Made by a program: the position numbers and the translations under genes. The notes below the pieces were generated by a model. It saw nothing but the letters and a program-made list of their open reading frames with translations, was not told the origin of the DNA and did no database searches. 64,000 bases of DNA, from contig SMSO01000035.1 in NCBI GenBank assembly GCA_004764695.1, positions 184,001 through 248,000 of the forward strand, written 5' to 3'. Of this stretch, positions 41,701 to 50,873 are shown piece by piece (the first letter of the stretch is position 1; each line of letters begins with the position of its first letter). This stretch comes from Schizochytrium sp. TIO01 (taxonomy: Eukaryota > Sar > Bigyra > Thraustochytrida > Thraustochytriidae).

Positions 41701-44365
41701 TGCGATTGCCGGAAGTGCGGGAGTTGAAAATGCATTCAAAGAATACATGCCGCTCGATATTTTTGGGGACCTTTTGATATTAATAGATGGGGTATTGCAT
41801 GCAACCGCTTTTGCAGTTGTAACTCAGACTTCATTTCTCTGGCGAAGATCTCAGGTGCAGGCTCACTTCCTTCGATATGAGCTTTGGTTCTATGCATTGG
41901 CTCTTCTTCCTTTGGACTATTTATTGCAAGCAGATTCTATCGGTAGTGCTTTTGTTCATAAATTAGGAGTGAACTCAGTGTTGCCATATTTTATAGGAAT
42001 TGCTCGTCTTCCACGACTCCTGCTCATATTAAGATTGCTTCCACTCGAGGTTTCTGCTCAGTCGTTTTTGGATGAATGTGGGGTTGTGCTAACTTCGGGA
42101 TATAAGCAGATCTTGCGCTTAGGTGTTCGCGCCTTGCTTATGGCGCACTGGATGGCGTGTATCAATACTGTTCTAAGTACGCGCTATCTCGAGCTTCTGG
42201 ATTCAGGGTATTCAATATTTGAAGCCTACATGGTGAGCTTATATTGGTCAATGTATACAATCACCACAATTGGTTATGGCAATGTAATGGTAGATGCTCC
42301 TACATTTGCGATTGGGTGTTTAATTATGGGAACTTTCATGTGCGATGCTGGAGTGACCGCAACGGTGTCCAATATTTTGTCGAATCAGGAATCTAAGCTT
42401 GGTGATGCAAAACGACGTCGAGTTGCGCTCACTCAATACATGAAGAGTCATCGAATCGATTCGGATACGAAATTCGATGTACTAGATTATATTGATTATT
42501 ACTCTTCGACGCTAGATGGACTTGATGAATCGATCCTTCTCAATGAGGCAAACTTACCATCACACCTTCGTTTGGAGATAGTTTCGCATATAACTCTACG
42601 ATGTGTTCCACACTTGGCAACCCATCCAATGTTCACTGGTTTCCAACTTGGACTGCTCCAAACTCTTGCTCTGATGCTCTCGCCTGTAGTTCTTGCGCGA
42701 GGACATGATTTGATTAAAAAGTCGAACAAGTCAACTCCTGGCTCTATGTATGTTAGCGGCAAATTTAGTTCCGGAACACAAACCAATCCTAGCTTAAGAA
42801 AAAGCACTTCAACGCATCATCACCACTTCCAGATGTTTGGCAATGCAGGGAACGAGGATGGTTCGTCGATGCAGTACTACCCAAGAAGAATGAACGAGAT
42901 TGCAGCGCAAGTGTCATTAGAGTATCTGCGAGAGGCAAACATAACTGATCCTAGCCACTCATTGTATCAAGCCAGTTCTGCGAATGTGGGTTGGCAACGA
43001 TATCCTGCCAACGCAGACGATGACAATCTGAACTTTCTGGTAAAAGGAACAGTTCAAGTCTTCTCAGGCTCGGCAAGCAAGCTTGTACGCCGTGGGTTGA
43101 TATGCCGTGGTAGCGGAATTGAGTCAGCAATATGTGCTACCCACTGTGAAATGTTTGTATTAGAAGTAGATCAATTTCATGTATTAACACAGTATTCCTC
43201 CCAGATTGGAGATGGAGCATACAAGACATTCTTGGAGCTTTTGCGGGATCCAACTGGTTTTCAAGCGGTTCAAGAGTACCTTAAAAGGCATAAAAATGGG
43301 GCCTACATGACTGATTTGGAGTTCTGGCGTGCGTGTGAACGATTTGAAAAGGCTCCGAATCATCATGAAGCCGAAGAAATCGTTGAAAAGTTTATGAAAA
43401 AGAAGCAGCAGCCTGAGGTTCTTGACGAGTCCTCGTCAATGAAGGCCCTGAAAAAGAATCGTAAAACCCTAGTCGCTGACGTCGCGATACAATTTGAGCT
43501 TGATTTTGGAATGATGGGAGATGAGATCCAGTTTCGTGTCGGAAGGGAGACAAACTTGCCAGGAGATATATTCATGCAGGCCAAAAACGATATCTTTCGG
43601 CGCTTGGAGCTTGTTGTCAAACCTCGATTCTTTGCTAGTGCTGAATTTACTATTCTCATGCTGGAGAAAATGAGCAACTCTGCTGGGAGCTCACAAGTTC
43701 CACAAAGGGCACGCAGTAAGTTGTCCACGGTCGAGTCATTAGCATCTTCTGGTCTCTCAAGCCCAAGATCAGCAAAATCTGTTCCTGATGATCTTTTCGA
43801 TCGAGAGAGCAGTGATTGGGGAGATCTTAAAAGTGCACGTCTAGATGATTCTTTTGGTCCTCACAATCGTGGGTCATTCATGAACACAGATGATGTGATT
43901 AATTCAGTCGAAAGTGAGACTTTGAGATCAATAAATCATTCTCAAGGTTTGGAACAAACTGTAGAGAGCCAAGTCAAGGCACCGAACATGCTTTCATCTC
44001 TTGCAACACGGCAGCCGTCGCGGCGAGCTGTGTCTATTATTGAAACTATGTCTCTAAGACCTGCTGAAAAGCACGAGGAGCTAAGAGGCGTCATCCGAAT
44101 GCCGTCACTCAGCAAATCTTTCTTTCTTCTTGAAGACGATGATAAAAGCATTGAGGACCATTCTCCAATTGAAGATACCGTGGCTTCATCGGGCCTGGCT
44201 AACTTAGAGCAACGCAATTGCCCAGCAAAAATAGAAAACGAAGGAGAGGAAGATGACGAATTTGAAGAAATTGAGACAATAAAGTTAACTCCACCTGAAG
44301 TTGGGGAGGTAGAGGAGGATACTGGTAAGCAGCATAATAGACAGACAAGCTTTCTACCGAAATAA
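35774..44365 (+). CDS. Single-chain four-repeat CNG/KCNH-like potassium channel fused to an RGS domain
   Basis: The ATG at 35774 gives 2863 residues; the frame is open a little further upstream but only from a GTG. Four channel units follow one another, each with an S1-S6-like hydrophobic block, a C-linker and a cNBD-like region. Filters are TVGFGD (nt 36857), TVGYGD (39164), TVGYGD (40769) and TIGYGN (42272), at residues 362, 1131, 1666 and 2167. C-linkers are typical: DSILKYLRVRQIQPEVRNKV in unit 1, DSMGVYMKKRSLPSATIHRV in unit 3. cNBD 3 retains GDSFGEI and cNBD 1 GDEILF; units 2 and 4 are degenerate. Residues about 2482-2632 form an RGS domain (LEFWRACERFEKAP; FRRLELVVKPRFFASAEF), followed by an acidic Ser-rich tail. 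It resembles animal CNGK channels, in which one chain forms the pore. A Ser/Arg linker (RRRRSSASSSGSS, about 773-785) offers kinase sites. Confidence 0.9.
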   Translation: MSSARRITRLPSSFHFSFGSERQARPRLESLFFSSSPAEDDNWRTSALANPIEYIRTVQHHKKAIRKQSQTEERLSQISRAYNSPETDLYQDKRSKNGDPRRRTQQVTPFAADPSEHVLTSSTFENVSHTSTWAHSIMEALPHPFLAICCILSIAVSILILCFPLSFTSTLHHHRLLKFSICLDTVFCIRLYLQVFHRKRGTEEGTLGKFTRYPQCPVRRFHSKELLFDIFIALPLTSSGLGVYHYGLAKAGSFTRLIAVVPFLRNEDAIYKFIDRVFSTHRGNLRRIVRLMLRLLLLCFMLGGLFYWVSFTSMTDGNNSVPTPIRKNETTSTQPFQFSDDGLAADILTSFYFILQTLLTVGFGDILPGNMGQLKFVIVCFIFAVGVHSLLIAHMSALLKNLDVTSAHYKHKVDSILKYLRVRQIQPEVRNKVTDYFNFLWERQKGRLENKILGPLPPSLREKINRGRRSALLQIPFFQRRDMTFVDAVVTSLEPQILNFGEFLCIRNQPVDALFILGDGKLEVLSAGRGDGCTIRGIGRQNSGFFAWNKSSQAYLSQNSKSESQLHCKVIESISPGPMGFVGDEILFSSTFKHKYSVRATRMCEIQRLDIEVYHFVLSLYNAYTPPESQVSAISMQASISDRNDDEEDPPDILFTKPVVLPEDNPNIGGFQLQRKRLGKQRRYSSLASAEVIQDVIATQTSAKGILNNVNAQHAPLLDRTPDIPSASGGVRRKLSSSSRYATSKISSKISSLARSTTVTMSKFTSRWDPAGRRRRSSASSSGSSKGDEESSNIYWPNIPEYFEVTSHKQLSSIDTLVRDEGVLRTVQSWQGRGEARDKKSKASKVGRKFTFRSLSINTQRFGICAPILVWGEVLITNLWELIVDISRRCWTRIAWSASVVFAHLVLCMLPSFDLAAVSIKASKEALLPWQGYLFADILVFANVTLLPKFEPASNVKVHKRNSRSTGAKVSPKGMMRAQSTVTENGYLASPFYTVRKVAEVIRNRGHQEGTIYGVLFLVDCVAYACFASGLIKTWVYLRIFSCGVLFWPLLNHEIQRLGYHFEKFQRMTTLQHVAIKVATIVLVSGHWYACLWIWSLAKESVDSSEEVLSMVMSNYWKSMYWACVTMTTVGYGDVVPTNDAGRILAVVVMLLGVTTYAGFISLVAAITQSGGAATNQFEQFEECCRHYLTQRDIPRELISLCHQFIEHASQHQQRLDETEMLAKDFPTSLEDCVRDEILGNRFLHTSSIFVDTPRPFIRDLQRYMRKEIFLPGQVITCGYDPVTGKKRGRPDERGITDGMIFLEEGEAAITSYAEDGTKKKMGNINTGRTFAANALFKPEDQHLELCATKICEIWVLTSKDLHNCVRNYDGGHAEDSVLAAEEQLKLETLIMSTVRERAQATTSSAEAVAKNLANAKLNKFMVSSRKFTSHVHDWGIVLPDSKIYKGWNLLMAACVVGNIVSASYRVGLGRGSVGESQSKGMTAIDVLIDFVFLLNVVLRDRCFACEVDGVMLSRRPQVSANYRARNARFDLFSSIPLSFIIRAVLGWQSLGLQEYAALRFLCIIQVYRMPEWASICMNITPTKYQDVMTLSLLLGLILLCAHISGCFFFGIGRWNMTSGTGSSWAVNSSDHALLIFNNATGIYDATKDAYIRSVYWAMTTLTTVGYGDYAAAADSEISYSLIMLMSGGCLYALILNNLEEIIAHSDICSILFQRKVDSMGVYMKKRSLPSATIHRVTSYYHALWVRQKGVEEAWIQDRLPLPVRRALRAHALGLNRLAKFPLFNDWDKVEDLVDMLRPCMALEDTLLFMEGQLIYKCYFVSDGKVEYVSGDGRQVFTSFTSGDSFGEIQFFYNEQTECIARVCERSDFLVLHRMDMDHYLRERPDLAGRYENDLTQLEGDLRKRCSLAAFSKNLERSKVNKLFAMEVVKKEGEFWKGSKLLAPNNVYRRLWDILILGVVYYNLVFIIYRACLLRDAIAGSAGVENAFKEYMPLDIFGDLLILIDGVLHATAFAVVTQTSFLWRRSQVQAHFLRYELWFYALALLPLDYLLQADSIGSAFVHKLGVNSVLPYFIGIARLPRLLLILRLLPLEVSAQSFLDECGVVLTSGYKQILRLGVRALLMAHWMACINTVLSTRYLELLDSGYSIFEAYMVSLYWSMYTITTIGYGNVMVDAPTFAIGCLIMGTFMCDAGVTATVSNILSNQESKLGDAKRRRVALTQYMKSHRIDSDTKFDVLDYIDYYSSTLDGLDESILLNEANLPSHLRLEIVSHITLRCVPHLATHPMFTGFQLGLLQTLALMLSPVVLARGHDLIKKSNKSTPGSMYVSGKFSSGTQTNPSLRKSTSTHHHHFQMFGNAGNEDGSSMQYYPRRMNEIAAQVSLEYLREANITDPSHSLYQASSANVGWQRYPANADDDNLNFLVKGTVQVFSGSASKLVRRGLICRGSGIESAICATHCEMFVLEVDQFHVLTQYSSQIGDGAYKTFLELLRDPTGFQAVQEYLKRHKNGAYMTDLEFWRACERFEKAPNHHEAEEIVEKFMKKKQQPEVLDESSSMKALKKNRKTLVADVAIQFELDFGMMGDEIQFRVGRETNLPGDIFMQAKNDIFRRLELVVKPRFFASAEFTILMLEKMSNSAGSSQVPQRARSKLSTVESLASSGLSSPRSAKSVPDDLFDRESSDWGDLKSARLDDSFGPHNRGSFMNTDDVINSVESETLRSINHSQGLEQTVESQVKAPNMLSSLATRQPSRRAVSIIETMSLRPAEKHEELRGVIRMPSLSKSFFLLEDDDKSIEDHSPIEDTVASSGLANLEQRNCPAKIENEGEEDDEFEEIETIKLTPPEVGEVEEDTGKQHNRQTSFLPK

Positions 44366-46975
44366 ACATCCTGGTACATAAATTTAGTATTCCATTGAAT
44401 TAAAGGGCTTTAACAAGCTCAATCAGCTTTTGGAGAACTTTCATAGACCAAGAAATGGCACGAGGTACTATATGTCAAACCAAAGGAACTCGAGCTTTAC
44501 GAAAAACGATGTATAGGAACAATTTGTGACAAATGAGAGTAAAGTAGTGGGGAGCCACCAACTGCGGCGCTCGTTCAAGTACCTTAGTACGCTAGGCTCG
44601 TAGACAAACGTCACGCCTTTTAGATGACTCTTAGATAGAATCAGGAAAAAATCGTTTAGCCTATTGCTGTTGTATATGTAAGTGATTGTCTTGAGTTGAA
44701 ATTTTCAAATCCAGGCTAGAATAGAAGGTTAAAATAGAAAAGAAAGATATGGCGAAGAAGTTATTTACCTCCTAAAAGAATGTTACTAGTCCGGTGTTCT
44801 TGCACATCATGCTTCAATGCGAAAAACTATTACCTACCTTCCACAGAGAGTTGCTCTTTGAACGTCAACCAAGCTTCAGTCTTTTCACAAGCCTGGTTTC
44901 ACTGCGACATAATATTTGAGTACTTTTTCGGTTCTACTTACGTTTGTAAAGAGCTGATCAATCTGTTCAAAACTTCATAAAAACAGAAGAGCGAAAAAAG
45001 CGTGAGAAGAATGCTTTCGAAGTAAAATATATCTGCCATTGTCGCACGTGGATCTAACAATATATTTTTACTGGTGCTACTGTGACTGGTTAGGTTAGGT
45101 ACTACATACTACTTATTACTAATTTATCTTAGCTGTGAACTTTGTTCCGCGCGTGCAAGCTTCACTACGCCTGCATTGCACCCCTTTCCTACAACGATTA
45201 CTCCAACTGTCAAAAGAATCCTCTATGACTGTTGTTTATTCCTGCACGTGCCTTTTAGGAGGGTGCACAACGCACCTTTCCACATTTTTGTGTGTGTCAG
45301 GTCAGCCTCGTTCTCTGATTGTTTTTCGTTTGATACGAATCATGCACCGTTTATGATATAAATAGCCTCCGATGGCGGATATTCGCGAGTGGGGCAATAC
45401 TCGTACTCGAGCTGGGGCTTGTGTTTGTTGGTTTGATTTAAATTTGAATTAATTTAATTTTTTTTATTGTTAAAAAGCAAATTAAAAAAAATAAAATTAA
45501 CTCATGCTGGAAAAAATGTTGAATTTCTGTACAATGAACGAAGCATCAATGTCTAGGATAATGTACTACTGTCATATGGAAAACCTATCTTGGTAGAGAG
45601 TATTTTTAGGTTGAGACTATCCCTTTAAATGGAGATGGGGACTTTCTACTCAGCATTAAATGGTTGGAGATAACGAGTAAACCATGCATCTCTTTCAGGC
45701 GGGATTTTACAGTTCTCAGCTGCTATGCGCTATAATTCTCATTTCGATCCGGGTGCATACTAACTACTAAATGTTATGAGGTCTTAATATTTGCACACCG
45801 TGAAAATCCGGGCCTTTCATATTCCGATGTATCGGAGTATAGAGAGCTCAACACTTTCTAATCAATGCAAAAATCGTGTTGACAGGCATATAAATTTGCT
45901 TGGGCCTATTAAACTTCACAATGCCTTATATCTCGAGTTTTCATATGGTGAATCTTACCTCGAAGAGTTGGAATGGTGACTGTTTTCTAGTCAGTCACCT
46001 TCCCTTTGGAAAGCCTCATTTCAAATGTTTCTTGAACTTGAGAGAGAGAAGGATTCATCATGCTTTATCCAAAGGATTGATTTTTCTGTTTACGCAATGG
46101 TCTTTCCAAAATAGGAAAGGCGGTTGCTTGGAATCACTCGCTCGCTCGTTCGCTCACCTGTTTCCCATCACAAGGCAGTTTCGTCGCGTTCTCACGGCCT
46201 GTTGGAAGCAAACTTTCAATTTCCGGAAAGCCAACGAGTGATTCTTTCTTCTTACTAAGTATAGCATCTATCCTTGCAATATTAGGCTTCCTTGAACAGA
46301 TTCCTCAATAATAATGATTTCGAAGTGGTTTTTTACTTTTCATTTCATTTTACATTTTCTTGTTAATGAGCGCACACTCTCACCTTTCAATGTTGCAAGA
46401 TGGCCTGCGTTGTGTATTCTCCTTCATTTGTCATTTCGATGAAGTCAGCCTCAGCCTCGTACAAGGTTCAAGTCCTTCGCTTCTGATTTTTGGTCCAACT
46501 TAAACTCACTCGGTAACCTCCAATTGCCATTACTCGTTGCACCTAGGTAGGTGCTCTTATAAATGGTAATAATGTGAAAGTACCATGGTAGGTTAGTATC
46601 ATGCATGCTGAGAATTTTTTTTTCACCTCCGAAGCTTGATCTAGAGCTCAGCTTGAAGAGAACCTACTACGTGAAGATCAATCTTTTTTTTCAAGATAAG
46701 CTGGACGTGCTTATGGTCACGGATACAAAGTACTCCAGTGTTTCGTAGAAGAGCTCTGGAGAGCCCAAATATGCAATCATCCCCATCCTTTAAAATAAAA
46801 TAAAGGCCTGCATCTGAAAGAAATAAATGCCAGGCCCAGCTTTCCCTTCTACTCTCATTCTTCTTCTACTACTACTTCTTCTTCTTCTTCCTGTTAAAAA
46901 AAGATAATAATAATCATCATAAAAAGTACATATGATATAGTATTTGTCGAGTTCAATGGTCCCAGAAAAAGAACA
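44366..46975. other. Start of the gene desert: AT-rich DNA without recognisable genes
   Basis: This contains the channel 3' flank, an A/T homopolymer-like block at 45,440-45,505, and a GGTTAGGTTAGG string near 45,090. Short frames (for example 45,900-46,241) carry no motif. I see no gene. Confidence 0.5.
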
Positions 46976-47043
46976 CAAACAAACAAACAAACAAACAAAC
47001 AAACAAACAAACAAACAAACAAATAAATAAATAAATAAATAAA
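46976..47043. repeat. (CAAA)n followed by (TAAA)n microsatellite
   Basis: About 12 CAAA units pass directly into about five TAAA units, a compound tetranucleotide array in which a single base change has spread. Confidence 0.95.
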
Positions 47044-47692
47044 AACAAGAGCTTTGCAGGAGAATCAGAGCAGTAGGAGCAAAGGACGTCTCCTTCAAAA
47101 GTCCTTTTCTCCAGCTACCTAGGTTCCTCATCGCCACGAGCTATACCCTCAGGAGTTCCAACACGTGAATAAGATGCAGCACCTCAATTCGGAGATGGCC
47201 ATCGCCACGAGGTCTTTCGACAGCTCTGGCTTTCTCACCTGAGTCATCCTAGGAGTCACTAACAGTCAGCTACCACCTTCTGCTTTCTTCCCTCTATACT
47301 TTTGGCAGCTTGAGCAGCTGGAAACTGTAAGTAGCACCGCCTATGTGATTACTAGGCTACCTGACCAGTAGGATAGTGCTATGCAGGCGCCTAGGTAAAT
47401 AGCTCTTATTCGATTGGCGAGCCAACCGGAAGGGGCTAGTACTAGTTAGGCAGTGCTAGCTCCCAGTGTGTAAGTGAGCGCTATGGTTTAGGGTAGGAAA
47501 AGAGGCTAGCTCAGGGCTCCTTGAAAAACTCCCCAAAGTCGCTCATGATCAGGGTCTTCCTCGCCGCTGTTCTCCTGCTGAAGCTTTGTACTGCCCACTG
47601 GGTGCCTGGTCTTTTGGCTACACCGCTGCGATGCTGTTGCCGATAATCACAACATCCTGGCCTGTTCCTGATCTGGTTTCGAGTGAAAGAGC

Positions 47693-47693
<1 letters not shown>

Positions 47694-47759
<66 letters not shown>
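47694..47759. repeat. (CAG)22 trinucleotide array
   Basis: Twenty-two uninterrupted CAG units. The frames through it (poly-Ser or poly-Gln on +, poly-Leu on -) have no conserved sequence around them, so coding is doubtful. Confidence 0.95.
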
Positions 47760-47760
<1 letters not shown>

Positions 47761-47957
47761 TGTAGCAGCCTATTAGCCAAACTTGGCTTCAAGCTTTGCA
47801 ATTCTTTTGATGAGGCCATCATCGTAGATAGATTCAACGTTAGCTGCGTGAAAATAGTTGAAGGGAGCAGCGCGTGGGGTGACTCGGGATTCATGCATTG
47901 TGGAAGACGCAGAAGGGGTGAAGAAAGCCCGCAGAGTTATTTGCGAGCATCAATCTG

Positions 47958-48007
47958 GGTTAGGTTAGGTTAGGTTAGGTTAGGTTAGGTTAGGTTAGGT
48001 TAGGTTA
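47958..48007. repeat. Interstitial telomere-like array (GGTTA)10 = (TTAGG)10
   Basis: Ten perfect copies of the pentamer GGTTA lie inside the window, over 15 kb from its right end. TTAGG is the telomere unit of many arthropods and some other eukaryotes. Shorter two-copy strings occur near 1,407 and 45,090. It may mark an old break repaired by telomerase, a former chromosome end, or simply a microsatellite. Confidence 0.95.
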
Positions 48008-49400
48008 ATCGACTGACTCTGACTAATAAGGAAAGCTTTGCGCGCCAAACTCCATCAGAGGTACTGTGTGATTCCTTTGGCTTGAGTTAGTTATGAACTA
48101 GCGAGACTGATCGTATGCTACAAATGATGGCTAGTTACGCTTTGGCGCTTTCGGGCACAGCTTTAGCACCGCCTCAGTGAAATCGCTAACTGTACTTTGG
48201 TACGACGCAATACGTAAGAAAGCATACACGGTCTAGCACTATTTCTAGCGTCTGGTTTTGATGTGAGAGGCGTACCGCAAACGCATGAATCCCATACGCG
48301 AAAGCCTCTACTGGCACTGACGTCCAGAGAAGATTAGAAGATTTTCTCTCCGCCATTTCTATGCAGAGGCAAGCGCAAATCTGGCGTGCTGGCGTCCTCT
48401 TCGGCATTCCAGACCACGGTCCATGCAACTGCAAGTTCAAGTTCATGTTCACCAGGCAGGTGAACAAATAAATAAACAAGTAGATAGGTACCTGAGTCCG
48501 TTGGATAACTTGTGAAAATGCAGTTTTGGAAGCCCATCGCCGTGGGTAAATGAGGTTTTCCTTGAGCCTGATTATTCATTCTTGCCAGCTCATTAGCTAG
48601 CTTGCTTTTGCCTGGCACAGTTCAAGCCAAACAAGCAAGCAAGCCTTCATTATCGCTTATTACAAAGTAGTAGACACCAGAGTGAAGCATTTCCTGTCAA
48701 AGAAGAATGGAGTTCTTCTTCTGCTTCGTGTTCTTCTTCGTAGTATGGCTGCCTACGGGATTCCGTCGCAAGACAAAGAAGTAAGTTGCTGCAACTCGTG
48801 TCAGTGTCAGTTCTGGTTCCTTCAGAGGTGTCAGCCACAAAGTTCCAGGTACCTGCTTTGTGGGTTCTATCTACAACGCAGCGAGTTAGTTATCTTTCTT
48901 TTGCTCCTCTCTAGAGCTAGAGCTGTCAGGTTTGCCAACTAGCGCGTATTCATTCATTCATTCCTTCATTCATTCTGCATTCGACTTCTTGAGTTTCGCA
49001 AAAGCTGAGCTTTGCCAAACTAGAAGCTCTTCAAGGGATTCATCCGCCCGCTGGTTCAAGAGTTCAACAGCTCGAGCGACTATTACAAACGGATGTCCGG
49101 GACCGTGTGGTCTTCTTCGCGCATTGAACACAGTGCGATTTCTGCACCAAACTTTGGTTGCATCTTTCTCCTCAGTTTCGCCACCACCTCAATACGCCCA
49201 TTCAACTAACTACGCACCACCACACACTGCACAATAAGTAACAGGCAGAAGACACCCGCTCTTCATCCAAGTCTTACCCTGTGCATCGATGACGTATGTA
49301 TGTATGTATTCATTTGCAATCGATGCGTTCCCCGATTACAACCACACAACTTCAGCCTTGGGTGCGCATTGAATTGATTGCATTACATTACATTTAAGTA
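48008..49400. other. Gene-desert segment with short repeats
   Basis: ATTC-rich strings lie at about 48,948-48,975 and (GTAT)4 near 49,291. Short frames on both strands have no motif. A sequence resembling the U6 ACAGAGA-GATTAGCA core occurs near 48,325 but is not a U6 gene. Confidence 0.45.
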
Positions 49401-49440
49401 ATAAGTAAGTAAGTAAGTAAGTAAGTAGGTAAGTGAGTAA
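49401..49440. repeat. (TAAG)n microsatellite
   Basis: A run of GTAA/TAAG units, slightly degenerate at its right end (GTAGGTAAGTGAGTAA). Confidence 0.85.
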
Positions 49441-49520
49441 TTAGGTAAGTACCCAGCTCTCTGCACTTGCTCTTTTCGTTGTTTTCTCTGTCACTGTTCC
49501 TATTGTTTCCAATTATTGCC

Positions 49521-49565
49521 CCCGTTATTATTGCTCCCGTTATTATTGCTCCCGTTATTATTGCT
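49521..49565. repeat. 15-bp minisatellite, three perfect copies
   Basis: CCCGTTATTATTGCT is repeated at 49,521, 49,536 and 49,551. It passes directly into the GTT array. Confidence 0.95.
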
Positions 49566-49566
<1 letters not shown>

Positions 49567-49628
<62 letters not shown>

Positions 49629-49629
49629 G
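49567..49629. repeat. (TTG)21 trinucleotide array
   Basis: Uninterrupted TTG/GTT units following the 15-bp minisatellite. On the minus strand the array would code for poly-Thr, poly-Asn or poly-Gln, with no gene context. Confidence 0.95.
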
Positions 49630-50748
49630 CCATTCGCTCTTAGGCCTTTCGCTACGACACGGCTACCGTGACGACAGCTCTCCGCTCCTTACAGAAGCCC
49701 TTTCAAAGTCATGCGTTGAGTTTAGTTGGTTACAAAAGCGAGTTTGCTCACTTCGTCTACCATCAAATATTTGATAGCGGCGCTAAAAGAACACCTTTTA
49801 GGATTGCTTTTTGTTTTCTTTCTTTCTTTGTTTTCTTTCTTTCTGTGAGATTATCGAAGAGTAGCGGCGAAAGCGGAAAGACTGAAGAAGAAGAAGAAGA
49901 AGAACTTGAACAAGTTGGAGCTTTCTGCTGTGGCTGAGGCCGTGGCATGTGGCCTTTGCACTTGCGGACGGTGGCAATTAGGCACCAAATGAAGGTGCAC
50001 CAAAGGTGTCAATGCGGTGTTCTTCGACGCAGCTGCTGCAACTAACTTCGAGTGAGTGACGGACACGCACAGAAAAATTATAAAGACCGTCTCTTGAATA
50101 AGCCTTCTGTTGTAGGTTCCTTTGCTTTGTTTTGATTTACTTTGCTTTACTTTGCATTCCCTACAAAACAGGCCTTCAAAACAGGGCCAACCATTTATTT
50201 AATTAAATGCCGAGGTCCCTTTTCTCTCTCGATTCCCATCACTTTCTTCGAGTTTTGGGTAAAGTGAAAAGTGCGAAGGACCTTTAAAAAAACACCAGAG
50301 AGCTATTTTAATTTTATGACTATAGTTATCGCGTATCACATATAGCAACGAGTTACGATTAATTTTCGAATTAAAATAATAAACGAAACAAGGACTTCTT
50401 ATTAAAAAAATTAAAATAAAAAATTAATTATTAATTTTAGTGTTTCATTAATAATACAATTTAAAAATCTTCTAATTAATTAAACAAACAAACAAGGAAA
50501 ACTGAGGCAGCGCTCCCTGAATAATTCCGAAAACTCACACTAATTTGTGGCACGCGACATTCTAGTTTCATCAACTTCGACGACTCCGACAGCCTAGTCC
50601 GGATTCGAGCCCTTACAAGTTCGCACTTGGTCGATCAGAGCCTGGAAATCCTTGCTCTTGGCCGACATGTTCTTCGATTCACCACGGCTCCTGGATAACC
50701 CGATCGACGCAACAGCAAATTATGAAGAAGAAGAAGAAGATTTAGCAA

Positions 50749-50873
50749 GTATGTATGTATGTATGTATGTATGTATGTATGTATGTATGTATGTATGTAT
50801 GTATGTATGTATGTATGTATGTATGTATGTATGTATGTATGTATGTATGTATGTATGTATGTATGTATGTATG
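50749..50873. repeat. (GTAT)31 tetranucleotide array
   Basis: About 31 uninterrupted copies over 125 bp. In one frame it would encode a Met-Tyr-Val-Cys repeat, which I regard as a by-product of the array. Confidence 0.97.

Noticed and set aside
46440-46500. tRNA-like B box (GGTTCAAGTCC)
   Set aside because: The T-arm almost pairs, but no matching acceptor stem, D-arm or anticodon arm is found upstream.
47545-47646. 33-codon plus-strand ORF with a signal-peptide-like start (MIRVFLAAVLLLKLC)
   Set aside because: Too short, no downstream exon could be joined, and hydrophobic runs of this length arise by chance.
47511-47973. Frames encoding poly-Leu or poly-Ser over the CAG array
   Set aside because: Low-complexity translation of the microsatellite; the flanks show no domain.
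48311-48350. Sequence resembling the U6 snRNA core (CAGAGAAGATTAG)
   Set aside because: The rest of U6 is absent and the following bases do not match.
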